Positions 31,844-42,106 of a stretch of 64,000 bases of DNA are shown here, piece by piece. This stretch comes from Prototheca cutis (Eukaryota; Chlorophyta; Trebouxiophyceae; Chlorellales; Chlorellaceae). Position numbers and translations under genes: made by a program. The notes under the pieces were generated by a model. That model saw only the letters and a program-made list of their open reading frames with translations. It had not been told where the DNA came from and did no database searches. The DNA is taken from the NCBI GenBank assembly GCA_002897115.2, contig BCIH01000001.1:1001508-1065507 (forward strand), in the 5' to 3' direction. Each line of letters begins with the position of its first letter. Position 1 is the stretch's first letter.

Positions 31844-32435
31844 TCACTGCGCCGGTTGGAGTGACAGCGAGCTGGCGGCGACCGATGCATTCTTTTGATA
31901 TTGATGCGAATGTTGAAATCTGTCTGTGCTGTCAATGGAGTTCAAAGTCGATACTAGAGGATCAGTGGCTGGACCCAACGTCCGCACAGTAACGTCCGCA
32001 CCATCCGGATCCGTTCCTGCCAGAAGCCAGCGCGCAGGTGTGGCGGAGCGCTCGACGTGCACCTGCAATCGGTGATGGTGACGTGGACACCCAGCGCGGC
32101 CACCCGCTCCAATACCGGCGATTTCCCATTGGTTGCTCANTCACAAGGCAACTGACAAAACACCTCCCTCATCGGACGGTGAGTGCTAAAGCTTGCGCGC
32201 ATGGCGACGATATCGGGCCGTGCCGTGGCCTGTCGCCTTTTTGGAGCGGCGCTCTGGCTTCATTGAGCCGCCCAAGCATCCGTGCATGAGATGTGGATTA
32301 TGGGAATGCCTTGACTGGGAGCGTTGCATGTCGTCGACGGGGCATTTGTACCGTCACTGAAATCCCTGGGCCCTGTGGCGAGGCGCGTGCCGTGCCTAGC
32401 ACCCTGTGCTGCCTGCCCCACCGCAGACCGACCCA
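31844..32435. other. Intergenic region CPR5 / ferritin
   Basis: About 590 bases in tandem orientation. No gene recognised. Should contain the CPR5 3' end and the ferritin promoter; no iron-regulatory element is recognisable by eye. One N at 32140. Confidence 0.4.
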
Positions 32436-33671
32436 ATGATGATGGCCAGCCTTGCCTCCACCAAGCCCATGGCGGCACCCGTGGCCTCACGGCCGCGTGT
32501 CAGCCGGCACGTTCTGGCGGGCCCAACCAGGGCACAGAAGAAGAGTGAGACCATCACCGGCATTGCCTTCCAGCCATTTCAGGAGGTGGGCGGATGTAGG
32601 GGGAAGGCTGGTGATACTCAATGATGACATACAAAGAGTGCATTCGGGAACGAATGCGATTGGCACTGTGCGGTGCCAGCAAGGTGCATTGTCGATCTGC
32701 CTGGCAAAGCCCTCTTGCCCGAAGTATCATCCCCCGGCAGCCGTCCCCTTTACAGCCATCCTGTGTTCACGTCCTTGACCACCACCTCACCATCCCTCTA
32801 CCCACAGGTGCTGCCTGTGCTGCGGGACACCAGCGACCTGGGTTGCTTGAACGACCCCGCGCCTGAGCACAGCTTTGCGCGGTACCCCACCTGGACCGCC
32901 GACATCGAGGCCGCCGTCAACGAGCAGATCAACGTCGAGTACAACATCAGTGCGTTGTATTGTCAGCCCCGCTCCTATTGTTGGTGCTGTTCCTGCTTGG
33001 GTTGTCATTTTTTCCTTTTGAGAAAATTTAAAAGATAAATAAATTGGGTTTTGTTGCTCATGACTTGGCCTGGCATCATTCCAAATGCCTCACAACACGC
33101 AGTAGTACCACCACACAATCGCCCCCCCCCCCCCCAAAATAAATAAATAAATAAATAAATAATAATAACAAAAAATAACAACCTCCACCAATGAGCAGGC
33201 TATGTGTACCATGCTATGAGCGCGTACTTTGACCGTGACAATGTGTCGCTGCACGGCATCGCCGACTACTTCCGCGGCGAGTCGGGCGAGGAGAAGGACC
33301 ACGCGCAGAAGCTGATCGACTTCCAGAACGCCCGCGGCGGCCGTGTCAAGTTTGCAGCGCTGGTGCCGCCGGAGATGGATTACGACAGCGCAGACAAGGG
33401 TGACGCACTGTACGCGTTCGAGCTGGCCCTGGCGCTGGAGAAGCTCAACTACTCCAAGCTGCTGGCGCTGTGGACCGTGGCCGACGAGGCCTCTGACGCG
33501 CAGACCACGCAGTTTGTGGAGGGCATGCTGGACCAGCAGGTCGCCGACATCAAGCAGGTGGCAGACTACGTAGCCCAGCTGCGCCGCATCGGCAAGGGAC
33601 ATGCCGTCTGGGACTGGGACCGCAAGCTGGCAGAGGGCAAGCTGGGAACGCGCGGGCTGCCCACTCCCTAG
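32436..33671 (+). CDS. FER: Ferritin, plastid-targeted
   Basis: Iron-storage protein, 24-mer in the plastid stroma. Three exons in phase: 32436-32585, 32808-32949, 33199-33671; 254 residues. MMMASLASTKPMAAPVASRP is a transit peptide; an extension-like segment GIAFQPFQEVLPVLRD precedes the four-helix core. Ferroxidase residues are visible in EAAVNEQINVEYNISYVYHA and GESGEEKDHAQKLIDFQNAR; helix C is DALYAFELALALEKLNYSKL and helix D EGMLDQQVADIKQVADY. It ends WDWDRKLAEGKLG, typical of plant ferritins. Start chosen at the first of three consecutive ATGs. Intron 2 contains a C run and (AAAT)n repeats at 33121-33165. Confidence 0.97.
33121..33175. repeat. Poly-C and (AAAT)n low-complexity tract
   Basis: A C14 run followed by AAAT/AAT repeats within ferritin intron 2, about 25 bases before the 3' splice site. 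Confidence 0.9.
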
Positions 33672-34394
33672 CGAGTGGTGATGGTATTGAGCAGGGGGGC
33701 CTCATGGGTGGGGGTGGGGGGGATTGTGAAAACCCCCTCCGACCCCATAACCCCCAAGCCCTGTCCCCCCTTGGCTCCTAGGCGCCACAACAACAACCCC
33801 TCCCACAACAACAATATGGGGACGAAGAATTGACTATGTTTAAGAGACGCACTTATTACCTGTTGGGGTCTTACCTCCTTTGAAAGCAGCAGCCTCCCCC
33901 GGGGAAACTTGTTTGTGCCCCACACCCAGCCCTGTCTTCATGTGCTGCATGTTGAGAGGCCTGGCCTGGCATGCCGGCAATTAGCCTGCAATCGCAGCCG
34001 CGCAGCATGCTCGGAAGCATCAGGCTATGCTGTGTTTTGTCCCTGTCCCAGAGCCGGCACGAGCAAGTTTGCTCTCTGCAGGGCCACATGCAGATGGCCG
34101 GCACAACAGAGGCCCAGCTGTGCTCGTTCTGTAACTAGTGAGAGATGCGTGGAGCTTGTTGTGAGAGCCTCTGGGCTGATGCGCTGTCGATCATGTTGTG
34201 TGAAGGGACCTTTCAATGAGGGGCGGGGGCCTTTCCGGCTTTCTTTTAAGTACGAACACGAAACACATCCCTCTGCCCCAAACGGGACAGACGCGGGGCC
34301 GTCCGCCCCTTTCTGCGACACGGTCTGTCCAAGGTAAGTGTGGTGTAAGAGGTAAGGACATAGATTGATGCGAATCCGGGTTTGACCGAGCGGC
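33672..34394. other. Intergenic region ferritin / Rieske protein
   Basis: About 720 bases. G- and C-rich runs at 33706-33790. Short ORFs only; nothing recognised. Confidence 0.45.
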
Positions 34395-35829
34395 ATGACG
34401 CTGCTGCGCATCGCGAGACAGGCGGAGCTTGGGGAGGGCCAGAAGATTGTCAAGGTAAGCCTGCCGGTGTGCTTGCCCTTCTCCAGGGCCGTCGATACAC
34501 TGCAGTGCTGTCGGAAACTGGTCTTACGATTGCGTACGTAGCGTGCCGACATTCACCGAAAGTGTGTTGTTACCGCCGTTCCCCGGATGTGGGCAGGAGG
34601 TGCACGGCAAGAAACTCCTGCTGGCCCGGGTCCGCGGCAATGTCTACTGCACGGACGCCCACTGCTTTCACATGGTAAGCTGTGTCGCGAATGTTCTACT
34701 CCACGACTGCGAGATCATGGTAGATTGGAAACAATACGAGCATGCCTCTGATTACATGCTCCCCCAACCCGACACGCCAGGGGGCTGCCTTGATCGGTGG
34801 TGACATCGAAGAGAGTGGCGGACACCCCTGCATTGTCTGCCCGGCACATCGCTACAGGGTACGTGCTGTGACATGGCTGCTACTGCGCGGGGTGATGGTG
34901 GATCTTGTGTCTTTTGCGCTTGAGATCTCTGGAATGACAAACGCTGTGCGAGAATGTTCGACATGCCCAGGCAGACCAGCTTCCAATTTTCTTGACGTCT
35001 TTTCCCATTTCCTAGATCGATATGTGCTCCGGGAAGAAGATCGACAGCCGGCTGGACGGCAGCATCTGTGCCAGCGCCGACAAGAAGCAACGGACATACG
35101 ACGTCCACCCCGATGCGGACCACATCTGGTGCGTTCTGGTAACCTCCGAGTGTGTTTGGGAGAGCAGACCTGGATGGCACGGCCAGTGGACAATGGGGAG
35201 GCCGATGGAAAAGCCCTCGTTCTAAGGGTGTCCTGCACTGTCTTGTCAGCGCAGGAGCACAGATGCCAGCCTCAGGTGAAGGATGGGTCATTCATTGGTC
35301 ACGTCAGCCCCTCCCAGTAAAGCCCTCCATGCCTGTTCAACCCTGCAGGGTCAACCTTCCCGACGGCCCGCTGTCGCCGCTGCCCAGCGACGTGTACAAC
35401 CAGTCTGGCAGTGGAGTCCGGAGCAACTATGGCCTGTTTGGCAGCGTGGGAGGGCTTGCCCGGCCCTCCCTGGCGCCACNGACGCCGCTTCAGCCCTACG
35501 CCGGCGAGCGGCCTCGGCCGCTCGTGCACTCGCCGACAGATGGCCAGGTGCTGGAGCTGAGCCAGGAATCGACAGACGGCGCCACTGGCCCACCACAGGC
35601 AGCCGCCATCACACCGCAGCGTCTGTTCGCAGGCCGTGTGGACGCTCCGCACGTTGCGCGGCGCAAGGCCGCCGTGGCCGCCATCCGCGCCAAGGCCTAC
35701 AAGCCTCCCACCGCGGCCGCGACCCAGGGCCCTGCCCGCACAGCGTCGGGCCAACGCACGCTGTTTGAGGCCTGGGGCGTCCAGGCCACGCCCGCAGCAC
35801 CCGCGGGTCCAGACGACATGGAGTTTTGA
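34395..35829 (+). CDS. RFESD: Rieske [2Fe-2S] protein of the RFESD type with a C-terminal extension
   Basis: Small soluble Rieske ferredoxin-like protein of unknown partner. Five exons in phase: 34395-34454, 34597-34674, 34781-34858, 35016-35128, 35349-35829; 269 residues. Cluster ligands are C-x-H in YCTDAHCFHMG and C-x2-H in GHPCIVCPAHRYR, spaced and surrounded as in animal RFESD (CIDSYCYHSGGPLHLGDIE, CIVCPWHKY). The domain ends with IDMCSGKKIDSRLDGS, KKQRTYDVHPDADHIWVNLP. Behind it are about 150 extra residues, mostly disordered, with VARRKAAVAAIRAKAYKPP and near the end SGQRTLFEAWGVQ, a short motif reminiscent of interaction peptides. The N at 35480 affects one codon. TGTAA is 32 bases after the stop. 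Confidence 0.88.
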
Positions 35830-36170
35830 TGCTGCTCGAATGCCCTGGGCTTTGCTTTGATGTAAGAACCGTTTGAATGTTATTTGCAATGGAAATTGAG
35901 AATGTGATTATCCCGGATCATGAGTCTGGTCTGTCAATCCAGACGGGAGATGCAGTTGTGCATTTAGAGGAGGGGAAGAGCCCCATACGTGTCGTCCCTT
36001 TTGGCCAGACCCTGGGTTGTTAAACACACCCCCGCGAACCACCTCCAAGCATGGTGATCTTATCTTAGCCTTCATGAACTGCCTCCGGTGATGTATAAAA
36101 CCTACATGAATTTTGCAGATCAATAATGGAAGCTGGTCTGGGACTGTGATCGATCCTCGACCCCACAGCG
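35830..36170. other. Intergenic region Rieske / MCMDC2
   Basis: About 340 bases in tandem; apart from the poly(A) signal nothing is seen. A TATAAAA-like element lies at 36094-36100, 71 bases before the MCMDC2 start codon. Confidence 0.45.
35861..35865 (+). terminator. TGTAA poly(A) signal of the Rieske gene
   Basis: TGTAA 32 bases after the stop codon, at the distance usual for green-algal poly(A) signals. Confidence 0.6.
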
Positions 36171-38215
36171 ATGGCAGGCGTGGACCTGAGCCCGCTGGAA
36201 GGCGTCCTTCGAGAGGCAGCCGAGGCGTACCTTGCAAGCCCAAATTCGAGTGTCCACGTCCATGTAATGATATGATTCACGCTTGGAACGGCCTTCATGG
36301 CGATGGAAANCCTGGTGGGGACGAATTCGATGACGCCTTGGCTGCTCCCTTGCACAGGTCGACCTGGACGTGATCGCCCACCCTGGAGACCGTCGTCGAT
36401 GTGGAGCCCTGGTGCAGGACATGCGTACGTCTTGGAGTGAACAAAGTACATGTGCAACGACATGAAACAGGGTCTGCGGAGTGCCATCCACATGCCCGTT
36501 TGCAGATGGGGGGTTCTGTCATGGCGGTGCCACCCCAAAGGCCTCGGTTCAATTCCATGTCCGTCTGTGAGCCCTCGCACCAGGGAAACTCCACCGGGGC
36601 GTCGTGGACTGGCTGACAAGACAGGCTGGCGTTCCGCGAAGCCATCCTGTCTGGTTTCGTACCGATGGCTGTACGGAAAAGCTGCAGCCAGGGGGGTTTG
36701 GGGAGGCCACGGCAAGGTTGACATTGCAGGCACCAGGAGCCCCCGTGGCATTGGAGGGCTCCGTGATCCACTCCACTCCAATCACAGACATAACGTGTGT
36801 AGTGAGGGCGCCACTGTGGGGTTAGGGTGGTGTGCATTCCAGCGCAGCGGAATATCGCTGGCAGCTTGGACACTCGACGCATGTTCCCGCTGCGGTGCTT
36901 GCAGGTATGCCCGGACCATGGTGTGCCCAAGCTGCCAGAAGGAGGAGGTTTGTTTATCCGATGAGAGACCCAGGCAGTGCTGTGATGGGACCCAGATGCT
37001 GGAGGACGCCCGCCTCCGTGTCTCCGTGCCGGTGGGTGAGACCTCTCGTTGTGGAGGCTGCATGCTCGGAGNNGCTTTCAGATGGATGATGCGGGTGATT
37101 GTGCAGGAGTTGAATGGAACAAAAGAGAAGCACCCCTCACCATGTGACCGCACACTGACACTGGTGCAGGCCCGGTTCATCCTGATTGACAGGATGGTCG
37201 ATGCCGGCCCCGCTGGGTCCCATCAAAGCGCACAGCCCAAAAGGGTGCAGGTGCTCCTGCTGGATGACCTGGCCCGGTCGGTCCAGGTGGGAGACCGCCT
37301 GTCCGTCTCGGGTTTCCTGCGTCGGGGGTCGCTGCAGCGTATGCAGGCGCACGCCGGCGCGGCGCAGCTGACCACTTGGAATCTTTTTGTTCAGGCCACG
37401 GGGCTTGCTGGCGGGGGTTCGCCCCAACCGCCCCTTTCCCGCGAGGGCTGGGGACACTGCATTCCCACGACACAGGAGGACTCTGATCTGGAACAGGTCC
37501 TGACCCTGGCCGAGCAGGCGGTAGGCTGTGGAACCATATCCAAGCCGGCCCTGCTCGCCCTGCTCCTCAGCGCCGCGGCCGTCACGGGGATGCAGCCCAC
37601 CGGCGCCGGCTCCAGCACAGAAACCGGGCCAGGGAACAGTCGCTGCCTGTCTGCCGGCTTGACCACCATGCCGGCAGGGCCCTGCCTGGGGCCCCAGGTA
37701 TGTTGGGCGCGTGCAGGATTGCTTTGTCGTTGCCCATTCTTCGTCATGTTACAGCATCTCTCAGCATCATTGCTGCTGATCTGGATAACTCACCTTGTCC
37801 AAGCCACATTCGGACCTCAGAACAAACAATTTTTCCTCAAGCGCAGGTCCATGTTTGCCTGGTGACCGAGGGGTGGGACCCCGGCGTGCGCCGCGCTGCG
37901 GGCGCTCTGGCGGCTTGTCTGGGCTGTGCGTGCGCCGACCACGACCCCGGCGCGGGCCCGCTGCTGCCACAGGGGTCTGCGACAGGTGTGGCGGGAGGCC
38001 AGCTTGCAGCGCAGTCGGGTGGCATCCTGGTCTTGGATGCTGCGCGACTGAAGCCTCGGACTGGCACGGGTNTGGCCGCCTGGCTGGGCACGGGCCCCAC
38101 GCCCCCCCTGGTCATAGGCAGGGACGAGCTGCGTGTGCGGCCGGCTGCCACGCTCTGGATGCACCTCGCCTCGACGGGTGAGTTGGTGGGTTAAGGAGGA
38201 GAAGCTGGGGGAAGT

Positions 38216-38275
<60 letters not shown>

Positions 38276-39264
38276 GTTCATGTGTGGACGGAGGGGGCCT
38301 GACTGGCTCAGCCAGGAGAAGGCCATCAACCCTGTCCGTGCACCGGAGTTGTGAGTTTTGTTTCTGCGAAGAAATGATCTCTATGGATCAATGCTTACCT
38401 CTCACATGCGCGCATGCACACATCGCCACAGACATTCCTCGCGGCGGCGGCAATGGTGGAGCTGTGTGGACCGACGGGACGGCGGCAGCGGCGCTGCGGC
38501 GGCTCTGCGGCCCAGACGTGCACCAGTGGCTGGACGTCATCGTGACCTGCGTCGAGCCACGGGGCCGGGCGGCGCTCGAGAAGCGTGTGGACGAGATGCT
38601 GGCAGCCGTGACTGGGGGGGGGGTTGACGGTGTCGCCACCGCCAGGCGTGATTCCCATGATTCGCAGCAGCATTGGGCTGATAGAAATCCGCCGTCGGCA
38701 TTGCAATCGCGAGCCTCCGCAAGCGCAGAGCTGGCACGACGCGGGGAAGCACTCCAGCGTGCGCCCGCTCCGGTGCTCACAGCTGATGCGCTGTCGGCGC
38801 TGACAGCCTATTTTACGTGCCTGCGGCTGGGCGAGGAAGCGGCACCGCAGGGAGTGCTGCTCAGTCTCGCACGGTTGGCGGCGGCTAGCGCGCGATTGTG
38901 CGGCCGTGCGCACGTGCTGCCCGTGCCAGATGCCGCCGTGGCAGTGGCCCTCATGGAGGAGCGCCTCGTGGCNTGTGTGCGTTTTTTTGGTGTTTGCGTT
39001 GGGTGGGGGAGAGGGCGACTATTTCTTAGGTTCAGTTGCGCACAGGCACAGGCCCCGGGTGGGACTCCTCCCTCCCATGACACGCCCGCCCCATCCCTCA
39101 ACAAACAAACAAACACACACACACAGGGCCTGCTGGCGTTGCGGTGGGAGTCATGGCGCGACAAATGGGTGGGCGAGGGCGGGTCGTTGACGTCCAGTCT
39201 GCAGGGCTTGCTGTCCAGCATCCAGGCCGAAACCGTGGCCTGGATGCGCGATGCCGAGGAGTGA
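36171..39264 (+). CDS. MCMDC2: MCMDC2-like minichromosome-maintenance paralogue with degenerate ATPase
   Basis: In animals MCMDC2 supports meiotic strand invasion and crossover formation. Eleven exons fit phase: 36171-36263, 36358-36424, 36506-36566, 36625-36658, 36730-36794, 36905-37031, 37170-37697, 37847-38177, 38312-38350, 38432 to about 38970, 39127-39264; near 673 residues (human 681). VALEGSVIHSTPITDIT leads into YARTMVCPSCQKEEVCL, the MCM zinc-ribbon region; RVQVLLLDDLARSVQVGDRL and SVSGF match the MCM OB fold. The region where Walker A should be reads KPALLALLLSAAAVTGMQPT with no GKS; ILVLDAARLKP stands at Walker B without the acidic pair. The end (LLALRWESWRDKW) fits the C-terminal helical part. 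Small exons 2-5 and the exon 10 donor (spoiled by N at 38973) are least sure. MCM8/9 is excluded by the lost P-loop. Confidence 0.7.
38217..38273. repeat. Poly-G tract, 57 G
   Basis: Uninterrupted G57 in MCMDC2 intron 8, about 40 bases after the donor; the longest homopolymer of the window. Confidence 0.97.
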
Positions 39265-39592
39265 AGGCATGGTTGTTGGTTGATCGGAGGAAAGCCTGCT
39301 GTTTCTGGTGGTGGTGGTGCAGTAGGGCGGGCGGAAATCGAGCAACAGTGGCGTTTGGGCTGGCACCACCCAACATTGTCACTGTGGCCCGTGCACGATG
39401 ACCCCCTGTTGATTGGCCCCCCCCCCCCCCCAAAAAAAAAGGAAAAAAAGAAAAGAGCTCTTCCCAGCAGCAAATGCCGTCCAATATTACAGTTCTTACT
39501 GCGCATGAAATGAATGGGCCATGTGCCCAGATTAGGACGCTCGATACATTCGAGTCAAATCGCCTTGAGCACACACACTGCAGCCTAAAAAG
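39265..39592. other. Convergent 3' region MCMDC2 / SPPL
   Basis: 328 bases with a C14-A9 tract at 39417-39439. TTACA at 39487-39491 is a TGTAA signal for the minus-strand SPPL gene, 102 bases past its stop. Confidence 0.5.
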
Positions 39593-41619
39593 TTATACCC
39601 TGGATATCATGCCTGTTGTCTCGGCCCCAGCCCCGGCATCCGGGTCGTCCGGGTCCGAGGTCTCGCCCCCATTGGCCGGTTCCTCCAGCAGGTCGGCGTC
39701 CCAGAGTTTGGCCAGCTCCCCCCGAGCCGCAGCCAGCGCAAGCGTGGTGCCCAGCGTGCAGGGCACGAGGTATAGCAGCGCCGGCTGGCCGCCGCCGCCA
39801 AACCAGGACCAGCGCAGCGCGATGTACGTCAGACCAAGTCCTACTGCATAAGCCAGAACTGCAGGGGCCGCGTAGCCGCGCAGGACGTGCCGGTGGGAGC
39901 CCCTCGACACGTCCCATCGAGCCAGCATGGCAACCAACAGCCCAGGCAGCGCCACGTCCCCCTTTATGTGTGTGGGATGGGCGGGGGGTGAGCTTTGTTC
40001 TTGAACCTTGACGACCTGGGAACGCTTGACACCCACGCACTCCCCTCCCCCTCACACACACAGACACAGAAGAACAAATTATGCCTTTTGCGCCAACAAT
40101 CATGTGCACTCACCAGGCCGAGAACTGCCATGGCGGGGTTGTCGCCCAGCCCTGGTAGCGGGGCCAGGAGCACCATGGGCAGGCGGGGCCCTTGGTTGCC
40201 GCCGGCGGCCACTTCCACCATGACCGAGGGCCCGTGCGTGACGAGGGGCTGGAGAAACACCCACCACACGTCGTACGCAAACGCCAGTGGCAGCAGCACG
40301 CAGGCCGTGGCCAGATCAGGCAGCACGCAGCCGCCCAGCAGGAAGACCAGCAGGGCGCAACCCATGACGTCCTGCGGCACCCACGCCCAGGTCGTCGAGT
40401 CGCGGCCGACCAGCCATNTGACACACACGCCGGCTGCGGCAAGCTGGGCGATGTGCGGGATCCATCTTGAACCCGTGGTTCCTGCAATGCACCGCCCTCC
40501 TGCCAGCTCTGCCTGCAGGCCCTCCTCGAGAAACACGGCCAGCGGCTGCCAGGCCCCCAGCGCAAACACGCCCGCCATGAGGAGCTCCAGCACCCACCCG
40601 GACAAAAAGAACAAAGCCAGCAATGCTGCAGAGGCGACGACTGCAAAGAGCCACGCGCCGCGGCGGTCCACCACGACACCCTCGGCCCCTGCGGCGGCCG
40701 TCACGGCACCAAACGTCGCGGGCGGTTGCTTGGTCCGCAGGCCGCGCTGGGAGTGGGCGGCCAGCGCGGCACCCGTCGCCACGCAGCCCACTGCCAGCAG
40801 GAAGAGCAGCGGCGCGGCAAAGTCCAGGCCCTGCGGCGTAATGACGCCGATGAACAGGTCCGGGGGTTTCTGGGTGATGGAAGCCGTGTTTGACGCCGCG
40901 GCAAGCAGGCGGTCGCCCGCTAGGCTCGACAGCGTCAGTGCGTGTAGGTCAAGCGCCGCCGCACGCTTCGTGTCGTTGCTGGACATGAACACGCAGCCTG
41001 GCTCGTCATCTAACAATATCAGTGCCGCGTGGGCCGCGCCCGCTGCACGCTCGGCCTTGGTCATGAAATCGCAGCCGCCGCGCCGAGCGACGAGGGCGGT
41101 GTGGCCGAGGTCCGGGGACAGGTCCAACTGCTCGCAGGCGGTGCCGTCGCCGGGGGCCACGATCAACATCAACGGCCCCAGCGCCGGGTCGCTCAGGTAG
41201 AAATGACGGCCCAGGGAGCTGGGGTAGCCGTACGCGGTGTACAGGGCGGGGCCATGCCTGCCGCCGGCAACCAGCTGCACCTCAATCTGCCCAGCAGGGG
41301 GATGGAGTGTAGGGAATGAGACTGTTGTTACTTCAGGGACAGGACCAGATGCTTCAGGAAGCGAGCAGGCCCCAGGAGCAGTGGCGGATGAAGATTCCAG
41401 GCATAACAGATCCTTCCCCCTCTCAAGCAAGCACAAGGGGTCGTAAGCCTAGCACGATCCAGGAACGGGCAAGCCCCTTCTGGTCCCCGGCCTGACTCCC
41501 ACACGTACCGAAGCTCCGTAGCAATCTTGTCGACTTGCCAGCACGGGCGTCGACGCCAGGAGACACAGGCAGGCCAGGGCCCATGCCCGACACAACGAGC
41601 CCACGCAGTACGGCGCCAT
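39593..41619 (-). CDS. SPPL: Signal-peptide-peptidase-like intramembrane aspartic protease with PA domain (SPPL)
   Basis: GxGD-type protease cutting type II membrane proteins in endomembranes. Exons 41509-41619, 40114-41286 and 39593-39961 join in phase, 550 residues. Signal peptide: AWALACLCLLASTPVLA. Residues about 40-200 form a protease-associated (PA) domain (TALVARRGGCDFMTKAERAA), as in plant SPPL2-5. Nine membrane segments follow. Catalytic aspartates lie in FAYDVWWVF and in VLGL|GDVALPG, the latter motif being split by intron 2 between GL and GD; QPALLYLVP is the third SPP motif. The C terminus is acidic (SDPDDPDAG), on the cytosolic side. The N at 40418 lies in a membrane segment. It converges with MCMDC2. 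Confidence 0.93.
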
Positions 41620-42106
41620 GCTCGGCAAATTTCAAGTGTTCTACATGGGGTATATTCTTTAATAATGTAATTTTCTTTATTGGAGGCACGCCATTGCAAT
41701 TCTGTTGCGAGAAACCGGCAGGTCGACAGTTTTTTTAATTTGCCCATAGTTGTTGGAGCGAGACCGGGCGAGACGCGCCCGCTCCATCGCAGGACCATGC
41801 CTGGTCCAGGAAATATGGCAGGTTACATTCGATGACAATCGATGACGTGTCTCAATCACCGTGACCAGAAGAGCAAGTATCTGAATGAACAAAATATGAG
41901 GGTACATGCAACATATCCGGCGCTGGAGAGCACGTTCTGCGGTTCACGTAGTGCCTGCGGGAATCACTGTCCCTTCTTTGAAAAAAGGCCGCAGCTCTCC
42001 TCATGAACGCCGGGTGTGTGAGGCCTGGGCAAGGAAGGAATGTCCGAGCATTGCAGAGGCGGTCACCGTGTCATGGCCGGGGGTTGCTGGCAAACCCGGG
42101 GGCATC
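41620..42106. other. Intergenic region upstream of SPPL
   Basis: About 490 bases in tandem minus orientation: SPPL promoter and 3' region of the GATA gene. No gene supported. Confidence 0.45.

Noticed and set aside
34200..34380. Gene on the minus strand around 34025-34552
   Set aside because: The ORF has no homology and overlaps the first exon and promoter of the Rieske gene without splice support.
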